From: Paraspadella gotoi
Lineage: Eukaryota > Chaetognatha
Assembly (NCBI GenBank): GCA_051294375.1
Contig: CM119265.1
Coordinates: forward strand, 6,271,489 to 6,335,488
DNA: 64,000 nucleotides
Reading direction: 5' to 3'
Both the position numbers and the translations under genes were made by a program. Positions within the stretch are counted from its first letter, which is position 1; each line of letters opens with the position of its first letter. The notes under the pieces are model-generated. The model did no database searches and was not told where the DNA came from. It worked only from the letters and a program-made list of their open reading frames with translations. Shown here in pieces: positions 25,480 to 38,307 of this stretch.

Positions 25480-25613
25480 GTCAATCTCGTCCACGGGTGC
25501 GGCGGAACAGAGTGCGTCCTGACGTCGCCCGGACATCCGGGGATTTATCCCCCGGATTTTGAATGTCGATACATCATCACGGCGGCGCCGGGGAGGCAGA
25601 TCAAGATCATCAA
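25480..25613 (+). CDS. Exon 5B: CUB2 start
   Basis: Acceptor TACATCTAG|G, donor ATCAA|GTAAGT; 134 bases, phase 0 to 2. It reads VHGCGGTECVLTSPGHPGIY, then PPDFECRYIITAAPGRQIKI: first and second CUB cysteines, the SPG-x-P turn and the strand leading to exon 6. The five-C run at 25549-25553 keeps the frame open, unlike exon 5A. The phase matches exon 6 exactly (AA+A = Lys). Confidence 0.88.
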
Positions 25614-25756
25614 GTAAGTTTGGGGTTTGGGAGAGAAAAAAACATCGTCGAATCGGTTCAAATGGGATCAAACTGAATCCATATTAATTAAACTCGTCGA
25701 AAATGAAATTAAAAATAGAGCGAAAAAAAAATTAAACGGGAAAAAAACATCGTTAC

Positions 25757-25999
25757 GTACAAGTAAATAGTTAATAGTTTGATTTGGTCTTTTCATGCCA
25801 ATAATATAAAAAAAAAACCAAATTATTTCTGGAAATAACGTAATATTTATTTTTTAAAAATAAGCACATGTTATTTCCAGATATAATTTGTTTTTTTGTT
25901 TTTTTTTATATTATTGGCATGAAAAGACCAAATCAAACTATTAACTACTAAATCTTCTGCCAAAATCATGACTCTGAAACAAATAAGTACAAGTAAATA
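25757..25999. mobile_element. Foldback (MITE-like) element
   Basis: Two long inverted arms, 25768-25839 and 25870-25947, pair over most of their length (TAGTTAATAGTTTGATTTGG facing its complement) with a 30-base loop. A 13-base direct repeat, GTACAAGTAAATA, occurs at 25757-25769 and 25987-25999; it could be a target duplication, although the right copy lies 40 bases beyond the arm. There is no coding capacity, as usual for MITEs. The superfamily cannot be assigned. Confidence 0.65.
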
Positions 26000-26188
26000 T
26001 TTTTTTTCTTCTGATTTCAACCAACGAAATTCTAAGATCGGAAGATTAAAAAAATACTCTCAAACCCCAAGGTTTCTCGAACATCGAGAATCAACTGTCT
26101 CGTTGACGACTAACCTGGGATAACTCTGCTCCAAAAATGAGTGGTACTCAAGTGAAAGGAATTCAGTATAGGATTAAAGAATTAATTC

Positions 26189-26285
26189 AGGATTAAAGTA
26201 TTTTATTCAATAAATCACATATTTTCCCCCTGACTTTGGAGAGGCTATTCTGGCTCACGGCCTCCACCCCATTACGTTTTAACAT
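26189..26285. repeat. Dispersed repeat family, copy 3
   Basis: Diverged member that keeps CCCCTGACTTTGGA, GGCT and the ACGGCCTCCA block. It lies in the intron between exons 5 and 6. Confidence 0.55.
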
Positions 26286-26642
26286 CGAGTTAAATACTTT
26301 ACTGCCGACTGGAATGTATTATATTTATTTTATATAATGTCTATGCGAAGGTCGTTGATTCTCTCTCGCAATGGTTAAAAAAATATCAAGGAATCGATAA
26401 GAGTTGTTTATGGAGATAACGAAGGAAAACATTATTAGCGGCGCCAACAACAAACACAACAATAACGCCGACGATGTGATGATGTTGTTGTTGTTGTTAA
26501 ATTATATTATATTTTATCATCAATTATCATCAATTATATCAAGCTTGTCTCGTTCGATATATTTTATCAGGTTCTTCAAGGAGAATATTTTTTTGCATTT
26601 GCGAGGCTGATTGGCTAAAATATAGCTCTCATTAACCTTCTC

Positions 26643-26643
26643 A

Positions 26644-26712
<69 letters not shown>
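26643..26712. repeat. (CT)n microsatellite in polypyrimidine region of exon 6
   Basis: A tract of about 70 bases ending 43 bases before the exon 6 acceptor, so it effectively forms part of its polypyrimidine tract. Similar CT tracts precede exon 3. Confidence 0.9.
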
Positions 26713-26755
26713 CGTTTACCTCTCTCTCTAACGTATTTTTCTTCATCTTTCACAG

Positions 26756-26833
26756 AGAATTGATGAACGTGAAGAAAACGGAGGATTGCGAAGAGGAGTT
26801 CATAGAAGCCTACGACGGCGACAATGTTTACAG
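26756..26833 (+). CDS. Exon 6: CUB2 core
   Basis: Acceptor CTTTCACAG|A, donor TACAG|GTAAGA (strong); 78 bases, phase 2 to 2. The peptide ELMNVKKTEDCEEEFIEAYD, then GDNVY, holds the third CUB cysteine and the acidic Asp-Gly motif (E-x-YDGDN). In many CUB domains these acidic residues bind calcium, so CUB2 may be a calcium-binding CUB. Confidence 0.87.
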
Positions 26834-27214
26834 GTAAGAGAGACGGATTCCAAACAGCAAACGACGACGACGACGACGACGACCACGACGACGAGAAACT
26901 AAGTGATAAAATATTTTAACTCCCGTTGCAACAAAACGGCGATAACGCAGTGCTAGACGAGAACGTTTAACTTTTATATCAACAACTAATAACCTACGAT
27001 CGTTAAACATTAACAATATTAAACTAAATATAATTTTTTATGACGATGGTATTGATAATGTTAATATTGATAAAATCTTACTTTTTCTCAGCAAAAAAAG
27101 GACAATTTAAAAAAAGAAAGTGTGTTCACTGTTCAGTGTGATTACAGATGTCGAGTTCCCTTCTCCTCATTCGATGAGATGTAATTTTAACGAGAAAACA
27201 ATTGTCAACGTCAT

Positions 27215-27247
<33 letters not shown>

Positions 27248-28486
27248 AAGATGGCGCCAGCTGCGAAGTCGCTGAAAAAAAAAAAACCCGAAGTCTGCCG
27301 GCAACTTTACTATGATTGATGATGAGGAAGATGGAAACAAGTGGGAAACAAAGCCGCTTCCTCTTCGTTGTTGTTGTTATCATCTTCATCGGCGTCGATT
27401 TCGACGTCGGCATCTTGACCGGATTTGGCGAAGTCGTGTAATTAAAAAAAATTAAATTTTTATGATTCAATGGAGCTATCATATTTTAAAATATCACAAT
27501 AATTATATTTACATAAGGTCCGAAAGAAAGAAATCATGTCAGTGATAAAATCTTCGTCGTCGACGTCGCTTCCTCTAGATATTAATGTCATTGATTTTTA
27601 TCGTCTTCATCTCCGCCGTCGTCGTCGTCGTCGTCTCCATCGTCTCGCATCGTTGTCGTCTTCTCATTGCTTCGTCGTCGTCGTCGTCGTCATTAACATC
27701 GATATCGTCATCGTAATCGTTGTCAGCATCTTTTTGTTTCTTTTAGTCGTTTTCTTCGATGTTGTTCGCTTCTTTTCCTCATATACATTATACGAGGACC
27801 CTTTGCCTCTCTCCTTCCTTCGCTCCCTTTGCTCAGGTCCCTCCGTCCCTTAGCCCCTTTTACCCAAGGCTCTTCAGTCCTCAGCTCCTTGAAAGTAATC
27901 ATTGCAGACCCTTGCTCCTCATTATAAATCAATAGCGTTTCAAGTTTCTTCCTATTCAACCTTTGCCAATTCTTGCCCCAGAACATTTACCATTACTTTT
28001 CATTCCTTTCATTCCTATATCTATTTCATAATCTTTCTTTCCTACTTTCCTACTTTCCTACAGTCTTCTGCTCCCTTTGTCCCCCCACCTTTCTCATACC
28101 TTCCTAGACTTAATTCCTCCTCTGCTCCTCATTTTGTTTATTCGCTTCCTTCTTTCCATTGAACTTCCAGATCCAACTCATCAAATCATCATTATCCATA
28201 AACCCTCGCTTTTCTCTGCTTTCCATTTCATTACCACTTATCCAATAGTTCATTTTCCATTTCACCCCCCTTTCCATCTCCCCACCATCCCTTCCCACTC
28301 CACCAACCCTCCCCCCCCCGGGTCTTCCCTGGTTCCATTTCGTCGCCCCGCCGGTTGTTTATGACGTTGTTCTCTTGTTGATGCGCCTCCATTGTTTTGA
28401 TGACGATGTTGTCGCGATCGTTGATGGCGTCGCCAGAGTCGGCGGCGGCGTCGGCGCTAGCGTAGCGATTTGGCGCCCCCGATTTA

Positions 28487-28566
<80 letters not shown>

Positions 28567-29184
28567 CGTCAACTTGTCGCCCGAAGTTGCCATGGACACG
28601 GACGTTGTTTTGAAGCTCTCGTGGCTTTCGGTCTCACAATGGCTGTATTTTTGTTGAGTGTTGTGACTGTTGTGTTTTGGCGCCGACGCCTACTTCCTTC
28701 TCATCTCGGGCGTCGTCGTTCCGGCGCCACTCACTCGCCCCTCTCCCAACCCCCGCCCCCCGCGACCGAGAGGACTTCGTCATAAAACATTTACAAAAGC
28801 GGCGCCCAGCGATCGTTACTCATCGTTTCCTTTCCTTTCCGTCCTCACCTTCTCTCCATTTTTCTGACCTTTCTCCCTCTATTTCTTTATTTTTTTATTC
28901 TTTCTCTTTTTCTATTCTCCTTTAGTTTAATATTTGTCTCGTGGGTTGTCCCGTTTATTTTTTTCTAAACGCTCCTTTTTTTCCTTTCTTTCATTATGCT
29001 ATTTTTATTTCTTTCTCTCTTTCTTTATTCAGAATCTTTTTTTTCCTTTTTGTTTCTCTCTATTCTCCTACATTTATCAATTTCAATTTTCTCCCTTCCC
29101 CTCTACCCATTCCTCTATTCCCTCCTTCCCTCACTCTCTTCCTCCCCTCCCTCCTCTCCTCCATTCCTTCCCCGCCTCTCACAG
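26834..29184 (+). other. Intron 6
   Basis: Contains a (GAC)n patch (26861-26884), a (GAC)n patch (27218-27245), scattered GTC repeats (27610-27720) and a pure (GA)n tract (28490-28562). The rest is T/C-rich. No coding segment was recognised. Confidence 0.6.
28490..28562. repeat. (GA)n microsatellite
   Basis: A pure tract of about 73 bases. Confidence 0.97.
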
Positions 29185-29309
29185 CTCGCCAAAGGTGGGC
29201 CGATTCTGCGGGGCTTCGTTTCCCCGCGAGTTCGTCTCCCGAAATTCTCAGGTCGTTCTCGTCTTTAAATCGTCCAACACGACGGCAAAACCGCCTTACA
29301 GGCACATAG
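29185..29309 (+). CDS. Exon 7: CUB2 second half
   Basis: Acceptor CCTCTCACAG|C, donor CATAG|GTAAGA; 125 bases, phase 2 to 1. The peptide SPKVGRFCGASFPREFVSRN, then SQVVLVFKSSNTT, is the classic CUB segment: Gly-Arg-Phe-Cys-Gly, then Ser-x-Asn, then a hydrophobic strand. The NTT is a possible N-glycosylation site. The C-terminal Gly codon is split, so the next exon should begin with two bases completing Gly and probably an aromatic residue. Confidence 0.88.
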
Positions 29310-32300
29310 GTAAGATCGTGCGTAGCAAATTTTATTTAAAATTCCCTTTTCATAGTTAGGGTTGGATGAGTCTCAATGGTTAGGGCCTCAGGCTATTAAA
29401 CAGACGCATCTAACACGAGGAGGTTTTACTTTAGGGTAAGGGCTTTTAACTTTTAAGAGCCGAGTTTAATATTAAATTGAATATTATAAGTTTTAGCTTA
29501 ATTTCACCTAGTTGAGGCAGGGCGTTAGTTATTAGTTATTAGTCTGTGCACGTTAAGCAGTAAAATATAAAAAAAAATGTGGAAGGAACTTACGTAAAAT
29601 ATTTACAACGTTGAGATAGTAAGCGGTGGTAGTAGGAAAACCTCCTAACTTGCTACAATATAAATAAGATTGCAGATTGAAAAGCATTGAAAAGTAACCT
29701 TAGTAGTTCGCACAAGCAATAGGAAATTTACTGTTTTACGTTGGCATGACATCTCGGTTTAGCGCTTGACATCAAGAAACAGACAATCTGTCGACACTAG
29801 ACATAACCGACCAGTGTTCCAATTGGTACTTATGAGCCGAGGTTACAATTCTCTCATCCGAATCGAACTAGCAACCTTTGGATTCACACATTTTCTCTCC
29901 CCATCAATTCTGCTTTCGAAGAAAAAAAATCCCTCGGAGGTGATCACTCAGTATTTGGGTATCAGGTTTTTCTCCAATTTTCTCCGTCTTTTCTACTTCG
30001 TCTTTTTCGCCAAATTAAGCGATAGAAAAATTTCTTTCGCTCCCTCTTTTTTTCAACCGATGCTGTATTGTAAGTTGTTTTCCCAGGATTTGCAAACAAA
30101 TCTTGTTTTTCCTGGAAAATTGAAAAGAAAAAATATGTCGCCGTCGTCTTCGTCGTCGTCGCTCCTGCTTTCTTTTTCGCCCCCTAAATTCAGTTGCCCG
30201 AATCACTCCGCCACCATCTCCATACCACTTGGTTTCTATTTTCCACCATTATGCCACTGCTGCCTCCTATTTTGTAGCTACCACCCCAATGACACCCCAC
30301 AACGATATTTCCCCCCCCTCCCACTTTTGCCTCTATCATCTTACACCCACCTTCACGTCGTTACTACACTTCCCGACAACACCTGCAGCAACCACGGCGT
30401 CCCCGACCCTCTTACTGAGACCACCCCACACCACGCCACCCCCGCCGCCACTCCGTTTTCCCCGCTGGCGGATGTTGATCGCATTTCTTCGTCTCAAGTC
30501 TGGATTTCTCTTTTGCGTTCTGATCCTTTTTTTTGTCCGAAAGGAGAGAGTTTCTTTGGGAACCTGGAACGTGACTCCCGAACCCCCTGAACCCCGCTCC
30601 CCTTGGCTAAGCCCAATTGGCCCAATACACCTCCTGGTGTACTAACGCGGTAGTGCTAACCTTACTACAAGGTATATGGAGGATTTAATAACTCGCTACG
30701 GATTTTTTCCCAATATTCCATTCTACGTAGTACATAAATTATCAATCTCATACGTGATTTAAGTTCTCTCAACTTTCAAATATCGAGTCTTCACTCTTCA
30801 CCGTCCACTTCGTGCGGTCCATAGCCTCCTTACCAACCCCATTGTCACTTCCGAGCCATCAACCCCCCACCCCCCCGCCTTCCAAAATTCACGAGCGTGA
30901 TCGGGGTTCGCAATCTGTGAAGACAAGAACCGGGTCACCCCAAATATCCGTCACCTACTTCGACGACGACGAAGATAACGATGAGGACGACGATCGAGGC
31001 GACAGGCAACAACACAAACGACGATGACGACGACAACGACGACGATTTATTTCACCGGCAGAAAATCCGGTCTTGGTTCTTGATTATGACCGGCGGGTGA
31101 AATGTCGTCAAGGGCGGGCACCGGGCGGCCACCGAGCCGGCAACCGTCGTGTCGAACACCCGGCGCCGGGAGAAAAGAACCGGTCGCTGGGGCGTTTGGT
31201 GTCGCGGCCGGGTGCCTTGTGTTCTGCCGGGTGCTCTGCCGAGACAGGGTGACTTCATAAATATCAAACAAGAAAAAAATAAGAGGAAGTGAATATAAAT
31301 CCAAAACCGGAAGAAGAGTAAACGATGCAGTCGATAAGGGCCTCTCTCTCTCTCTCTCTCTCTCNNNNNNNNNNTCCAACAGACACAAAACATATTTATA
31401 CACTATACAATACATATAACAAATTGAATGGGGAAGTATAGTGGATTACCAAATTGCATTGCGTTTTAGAAACTGTCTTCCCGTTTCAACTTGAAATGGA
31501 ACCGCAAACTCGTTGAGGAAAAAAAATGTTGGCGCGTTGATGGAAAACGTAAACATTGCTCTGGTGTCTCCGTTGTGTCGTGTTGAATGTTGACAATCTA
31601 TCGCATTGACGATTTCTGAGCTCTTGACACTCGATAAACATTGTAAGGTGCTTTTTTTTCTGGAACGAAACTTCAGTGCAAACGTCTTCCAAATAGCGAA
31701 TCAACCTGACCCGACGCCTCCCCCCCCCCAGCCCACTTTCGCGGATTAGGTCGAGACGACACAGCAAATCACTTTCGCCGCGATTGGCCCCGCGCTACAG
31801 TTGCGGCACCGGAATTACAGTTTCGAACGAGAAAAAACGTTCAAAACAAAAAAACACTGGCCCCCGCGAGTTTTTGAACTCTTGGGCCAAGTGGGAGATA
31901 TGAGTGGGCGAGAGAGAGATGGGAGAAGAAGAGAGGAGAGAGCGAAGGAGAGGAGAGTGGGCGAGAGAGGATGGGAGAGGAGAGAAGAAGGAGAGGAGAG
32001 TGGGGAGAGAGGATGGGAGAAGAAGAGAGGGAGAGAGGAAGAGAGGAGAGTGGCGAGAGAGAGGATGGGAGAAGAAGAGAGGGAGAAGAAGGAGAGGAGA
32101 GTGGGCGAGAGAGGATGGGAGAGAGAGGGAAAGAAGAAGCGGAGAGGAGAGTGAGGCGAGAGACGGATGGAGAGAAGAGAGGGAGAGAAGAAGGAGAGGA
32201 GAGTGGGCGGGAAGGAAGGAGAGAAGAGAGGAGTGAGAGAGAGGAGGGGAGGAGGAGGGCTGAGATTTATCTTTGGGAAAGTGGCTGGGGAATTAATTTT

Positions 32301-34000
32301 TTCTTCAGGGGCAAGAAGAGGGAGAGGCTGATTGATGACTTGAGAAAGGAAATTAGTGTATCTGTTGTTGCCCACATTTAGGTAGGAAGACGAAAGAGAT
32401 TTGTACCTGTTGTCATTTCGTGTGCGCGCGACAGGGAAGGAGCACGAGGAATTTTGTTTGGCCGAGACCGGGAGGCGACCTGCGGCGGGAGAAGTAATTT
32501 AGAGTGTTTCAGCAAGCAACTGTGTTTCAGCGCAAGAGCGGTCAGATTTTTTTCTGGCCGAGAGAGGATGGGAGTCGTTTAAAACACTAGGTTAGGGGCA
32601 GCGGTTTTCGTGTTTTTTTTTATTTTTTTTTTCCGCAACAGGCGAAGATATTTCCTTCCTAAAGTTGGTCTCGATTTTTCGAGCGAGTTTAGTAGAGAAT
32701 GGAATTCCGGAAACCGTAGTTTACAACGTTTATATGAGAGAGTTGCAGACGAGACAATGTGTGAAAGGAGAAAAGATATTGAGAAGAAAATTTTTCGTGT
32801 GGTGCGAGATGAAATTCCCTTCACGGAGGGAACAGGTGGGAGACGAAGAAGGGAAGCAGGAGAGCTTGGGCGAGGCCAGGACATTAGGAATGAGGAGAAG
32901 AGAAGCAAGGAAGGAGGGAAGAGAGGAGAGAGAGAGGAGAGGCAGAAGTAGAGCGGAGGGAATGAGGATGGGAAGAAGGAAGAGAGGGAGAGAGGAAGGA
33001 GCAGGAGAGTGGGGCGAGGAGGGATGGAGAGAGGAAGGAGAGAGAGTGGGCGAGAGAGTATGGAGAAGAAGAGAGGGAGAGAGGAAGGAGGGAGGAGAGT
33101 GGGCGAGCAGAGGATAGGAGAGAGGAAGGAGGGAGTGTGGGCGAGAGAGGATGGGAGAAGAAGAGAGGGAGCAGAAGAAGGAGAGGAGAGTGGGCGAGAG
33201 AGGATGGAGAAGAAGAGAGGGAGAGAGAAGAAGGAGAAAGAAAGACGAGGGAGAGAGATGAGCCGAGGAGAGAGAGAGAGAAGGATAGAGGAAAGAGGAA
33301 GGAGAGGTAGGGAAGAGGGAGGATGAGAGGGATGAGGAGCCGAGCAGAGGAGGTGGAGGAGAGAAGAAGGAAGGGATCGGAGAGAAGAAGGAGAGGGGGA
33401 GAGTGGGCAGGAGAGAGGAATGAGGAAGAAGAGAGGGAGAGAGGAAGGAGATGCGAGTGGGCTGAGAGAGAAAGGGGAGAGATAGGAACGAGAGAGAGAC
33501 TTAGGAAAAAAGAAGCGAAAATGTTGGAGGAGGAGAGAAGAATGAAGGGAGGAGAGTTCACGTGGACGCGAGAAAGAACAAATATTAAATTTTGTTAGAC
33601 TCGATTCATATGTAGTTATCATGATTTAAAACCAATCCGTTAATTCAATGTTGAAACGACATTTAGCCGCAGAGAGACCGACCAACGCGAGGAAACAAAA
33701 GCCGGTAAAAATAATCTTTATTAAAAAAAATAAGCCGACGAACGAATTAAGATTTTTTTTTTCTCGGAAAATTTAGTTAATCCATCTCGTCACGCGAACT
33801 CAAAAAAATTTTCGTCCCAAAAAAAAAAAAAAAACAATTTCGAACTTTGCGGCTTGAAATTTGATAAAAGGAAAAAAAAATGACGCCACCAGTTTAGAAA
33901 GAGGATTAACGATGAGCCCGCGATGTTTGAGGCAGCTATTTTTAGCTCCATGAGATTCCACGGAGAACGACCATGAGTCACTCCGAAGGCTTTTTTTTCG
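29310..34000 (+). other. Intron 7 (interrupted by gaps)
   Basis: Holds SINE-like tRNA-box words near 29350-29390 and 29860-29885, a (GAC)n patch near 30961-31045, a 10-N gap at 31365-31374 beside a CT tract, and the long purine-rich minisatellite block at 31900-33590. No exon with a good domain match was found. The start of exon 8 is presumed to lie in the gap beginning at 34001. Confidence 0.5.
31900..33590. repeat. Purine-rich (G/A) degenerate minisatellite block
   Basis: Two long stretches, about 31900-32270 and 32900-33590, are almost pure purine on the + strand. They are made of imperfect units of 50-70 bases containing GTGGGCGAGAGAGGATGGGA and GAAGAAGAGAGGGAGAGA. The 630 bases between them are ordinary sequence. 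The long Ser/Leu/Pro ORFs on the minus strand are artefacts of this composition. Confidence 0.88.
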
Positions 34001-34162
34001 NNNNNNNNNNNNNNNNNNNNNNNNNNNNNNNNNNNNNNNNNNNNNNNNNNNNNNNNNNNNNNNNNNNNNNNNNNNNNNNNNNNNNNNNNNNNNNNNNNNN
34101 NNNNNNNNNNNNNNNNNNNNNNNNNNNNNNNNNNNNNNNNNNNNNNNNNNNNNNNNNNNNNN
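34001..34162. other. Assembly gap (162 N) cutting exon 8
   Basis: Coding sequence begins at the first base after the gap, so the exon 8 acceptor and the end of CUB2 are inside it. Confidence 0.99.
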
Positions 34163-34293
34163 CTCCGCCACGAACTTCCCTCGACACTCTGCGACGTGGA
34201 GGTGGACTCTCGCGCCGCCGTCGACGGAGAAGGATACATCGAGTCGCCCAACTTCTGGCTGCCCGTCGCCACCACCTGCACCTTTAGATTCAG
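34163..34293 (+). CDS. Exon 8 (5' end missing): CUB3 start
   Basis: Open from the gap edge to donor TTCAG|GTGAGG, phase 2 out. The peptide LRHELPSTLCDVEVDSRAAV, then DGEGYIESPNFWLPV and TTCTFRFR, shows the first CUB cysteine, the G-x-I-x-SPN-F motif and the second cysteine. It joins exon 9 as CTFRF-R-AKPYENVKVVL. The gap hides the acceptor and the last strand of CUB2. Confidence 0.85.
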
Positions 34294-36552
34294 GTGAGGT
34301 GGTTTTTTTTTTGAGTCAAGGGTCGGGGTGAGTTTTGTGGCTGTGGCCTCCGAATTGGGTGAGTCGGTGAGGGATGGGTGGGTGTCCGAAATACGGCGAT
34401 AGAAGAGTGGTAGGCTTGAGGGAAACGTCTGCTTAGATGATAGTAGTTAATTTTTTTTTGGTTTCCAAAAACTAACAGAAACAATAATTTCTATAAAAAT
34501 AGCACCGCATGCCACAGATTCGCATGACCGACGCTGCGACGGGGTCTGGTGGGGTCTGGCGGGGAATGGGTTGAATTAATTTCAGTCTTACTCGCCTCAG
34601 AACTATTTCTTTATCAAACGAACCTCGATGGCGAAATCTCATTACATCGAAAAAAAGGGCAAAGCGGGCAGCCAGGTCTCTGCCTGGTCTCTCGCCTACT
34701 AATTGGCGACGGTAGTGATTGGCTTGATCTCGCCCGGCTACTAATTCCGCGACGTAAACAAGGTTAAACACGCCGTTCTGTCAGATGTTAACGTCGTTAT
34801 TTTGAAATAAAGCTTAGAAGGATTCGGTTAAAATTCAACTTTAATCTTTAATTTAAGAATTTGTACGGATGTACAATTTGCAATACAGAGAGCATAAACG
34901 GACTTAATATTTCGTCGAGACTTTTCGATGGGCTCATTCGCCGATCAACGTCGCCCGCGATCTTTAAATCTCCCTCGAATTTGCCGGAAATGTCGGGCAA
35001 TTTCCGGCGAAGACAACAACGACGACGACGATTCGATTCACGCAAAAACGCCCGCGCGCGTGTTTCCGCCCATGTCCGCCCGACCCCCACCCTGCCCCCC
35101 TCTCCCGAAAAAACGGTGAAAGAAAAAATGGTGGAGGGAAAGAGAAGCGGAAAGAAAGTGCGGGGCGGCCGGAAATAGCCGGGTGGCCGGAAATATCAAT
35201 CGCGAGTGACCTTTTCTGAAAACGGCGGCCGGAGCGGCGGGCGGCGGCCGCTGGTGAGGAAGTCATTATATTCCCATTTCCTGAGAAGACGTCCTCACTA
35301 AATCTCCGGACGACTTTGCTCCCCCCTTCTCTTTCTCTCGATTACTTATTCCACTTGCCTTTCTTTCTCCCATTCTCTTTCTTCCATAATTCTTCCTCCT
35401 CTCGGCCAATCTTTTTCACCTCCAGCCCCCATTAGACTTTATCATCCCTAAAACCCCTCTCTCTTTTCTTTTTCTTTTCTCTTTCTTCATTTCTTTCATA
35501 TATTTTCTTTTACTTTCCTTTCCTCATTCCTTTTCCTTTCCTTTCCTTTCCTTTCCTTTCCTTTTCCTTCGCTTTGCCCTTTCCTTTCCTTTCGCTGTTT
35601 TCCTTTCCTTTCCCCCCTTTCTCTCTTTCGTCGCGACTTTCCTGTTTTTTTCCTTCCCAATTTGAGTTACGATTCATCCGGGGTTCGCGCGGTCATCGTT
35701 CAGACGACGCGCCGTGTCTCGTTCGCGTTGTTGTGCTTGAGAATCAAGCATAACATTTGCATCGCAGAGTTTTTTTTTTTTCTCGATCACGTGACTCGAG
35801 CGATGTTGAGGTCGGTTTGCGTCGCTGTCGTCGTCGTTGTTGCCTTCTTTGTTGTTCTCACTGTTGAGCTGGTTGGTTTCTGGGAAAAGACGTCTCGGTT
35901 ATTTCCCTTCTTCTCTCATTCGTTCGAGAATGCCACCTTTTCTTTCAAAATCCTTTCTTCCATTTTACCTTTTCTGTTATTCCGAGTCCTTTCTATTTCC
36001 TACTTATATCTCGCTACTTCTCTTCATTCTTATTTCTTTTTTTTTTATTTTCCTTCTCAGTCATTCGGACTCCCTAGAGAGGGGTCCCTCTCGACCGGCC
36101 CTGTCCTCCCCCGTTATGACCGCAGAGTCGCTAAATCTTTCTAACGACCTCTCGACCGAACTGGGGGGGGGGAGGTGGAAGGTGAGTCAGATCTTCGAGT
36201 CATTTAGAAAGAGGTAAGGTGAGGCTGAGAGTGGGTGTATAAAAAGGTAAGGTCTTTATAATTGAATCGATGTTAATTCTTAAATCGTAAACATGGATGG
36301 AGATTAAAATTATTCATTATATTACGGCGAATCAAAAAATAAAACAGATTTGTATAATTCTAAATACTTCAATATGTAAATGAAATTAAACATTGTTTAA
36401 TTAATTTTACATCAAAGACAAAAGGGATGTCGCACGAAGCCGTCACCTCTCTGTCTCTCTCTCTTTTTAAATTCTTCTCTCTTTGATCCGCGATAAAAGT
36501 CAAGTTAGTCGAAGACATTTCTTACTTTTTTATCTTCATTCGCTTCCGTTTT

Positions 36553-36678
<126 letters not shown>

Positions 36679-37090
36679 ACGTCTGGCGCAGTCGTCGCCC
36701 GTCGTGAAGGGAATTGAATTTATTTTTAGTGACTAAACGTGAAAGTTCGATTCTAAATCGCGAAAGAAAATTTAGGAAGGAAAAATTCGCTGTGAAAAAA
36801 AAAGAAACCGCGGAAAGGTAAGGACTCAGAAATGAGGTGAGGTTGAACGCGCGAATCGGGGGAGAGAAAGGATTTCTCTAAATGTGGAAAGGATTTTAAG
36901 AAAGCTCGCCGAGATATCCAGCTCCCTCTTTCTATCCCTCTGTTTTCTTTCTGTTCGTCGTACTTTCTGCCTCTCTCTATCTCTTTCTTGGTCTCTCGCT
37001 CTCCATCTTCTCGTTCTCTTTTAAGTGGTTGTTTAAAGAGCGGTTGGTAGAACGGAGATCAGCTGCCCCGTTTTCGAATTCCTTGTTATA

Positions 37091-37123
<33 letters not shown>

Positions 37124-37211
37124 NNNNNNNNNNNNNNNNNNNNNNNNNNNNNNNNNNNNNNNNNNNNNNNNNNNNNNNNNNNNNNNNNNNNNNNNNNNNN
37201 NNNNNNNNNNN
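37124..37211. other. Assembly gap (88 N)
   Basis: Entered from a (GTC)n tract, so probably an unresolved trinucleotide microsatellite. Confidence 0.99.
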
Positions 37212-37332
37212 CTTTCGACCCGACCTTACCTTTCCGCGGACAAGAATCGGTTACCGCGTTATGCAAATGAGCCTGATGGGCGCTTCTTAAATGTCTCTGC
37301 TTCGGAGCCCAAGTAATGCGAGCTTTCTTATT

Positions 37333-37372
<40 letters not shown>

Positions 37373-37664
37373 GTTTTTTTCCTCGAGCCAATTACCTCTA
37401 GTCAAATATGTCTCGAACATTCATGACAACCTGTCATATGTTGACTGTGCGGTTTTTATTTATTAGCTCGAACCTGCCTTTCCTCAGCATTTATTTTCCT
37501 CGTCTGCCTTCACCTTCGGTACAAAAGACCACAAGAGTGAGAAAGCAAAAAAAAATAAAAAAACAAAAAAACAAAAAAAAAAACAACGCAGGCAGCTCAA
37601 CGTATGAATTGAATTCGTTGCCCTACCCCTCCCCACTCCTCTACAGCCCCTCTACCCTATCTCT

Positions 37665-37714
<50 letters not shown>

Positions 37715-37988
37715 TCTCTCTCTCTCTCAATTTTCCACATTCCAATCTTTTCCAACGTGATCGGTGCAATTTCTTGCCAACTAGGTTGGAAACGCCATGG
37801 AAATACCGCGAAAAGGCCAATGATGAGAACCATTCAGCCAAAGATGACAAAACCAGAATGTCGGTTGAGGTAGTAAAACTCTCTCCTTTCGTCTCTCTCC
37901 TCTCTCTCCTACTCTTCTTCCCTCTCTCTACTCTCTCTCTCTCTCTCTCCTCTCTCTTCCTCTCTCTCTCTCCCTTATAATTAACTCA

Positions 37989-38145
37989 NNNNNNNNNNNN
38001 NNNNNNNNNNNNNNNNNNNNNNNNNNNNNNNNNNNNNNNNNNNNNNNNNNNNNNNNNNNNNNNNNNNNNNNNNNNNNNNNNNNNNNNNNNNNNNNNNNNN
38101 NNNNNNNNNNNNNNNNNNNNNNNNNNNNNNNNNNNNNNNNNNNNN
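37989..38145. other. Assembly gap (157 N)
   Basis: Follows a CT-rich stretch; nothing can be said about its content. Confidence 0.99.
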
Positions 38146-38228
38146 TAACTAATTTTTATATTTGTATATTACGTAGACATGAATTTCCTTTGTAACTTCA
38201 TAAATGTATGTATCGCTCTTTATTTCTC

Positions 38229-38307
38229 TCTTCTCTTCTCTTCTCTTCTCTTCTCTTCTCTTCTCTTCTCTTCTCTTCTCTTCTCTTCTCTTCTCTTCTC
38301 TTCTCTT
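38229..38307. repeat. (TTCTC)n pentanucleotide microsatellite
   Basis: About 15 uninterrupted pentamer units. Confidence 0.97.

Larger units (their letters stand above)
19235..25650. repeat. Direct duplication unit B (~6.4 kb, exons 3B-5B)
   Basis: Second copy of 13157-19209. It contains gaps at 20241-20924, 21485-21864 and 22029-22069. The first of these is flanked on both sides by the same ACAAGGCCA, so the 684 N may be overestimated or spurious. It lacks the 271-base segment between the two CT tracts of unit A. Its exon 5 is intact and it continues seamlessly into unique sequence that leads to exon 6, so unit B is the better candidate for the genuine gene. Confidence 0.93.

Noticed and set aside
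29766-30590. 274-residue plus-strand ORF in intron 7
   Set aside because: Proline/serine-rich without domain or splice context; a GF start near 29970 was tested as the CUB2 end but soon reaches a stop and lacks CUB pattern.
32579-33622. 347-residue minus-strand ORF, the longest by length
   Set aside because: Complement of the GA minisatellite; only Ser/Leu/Pro words.
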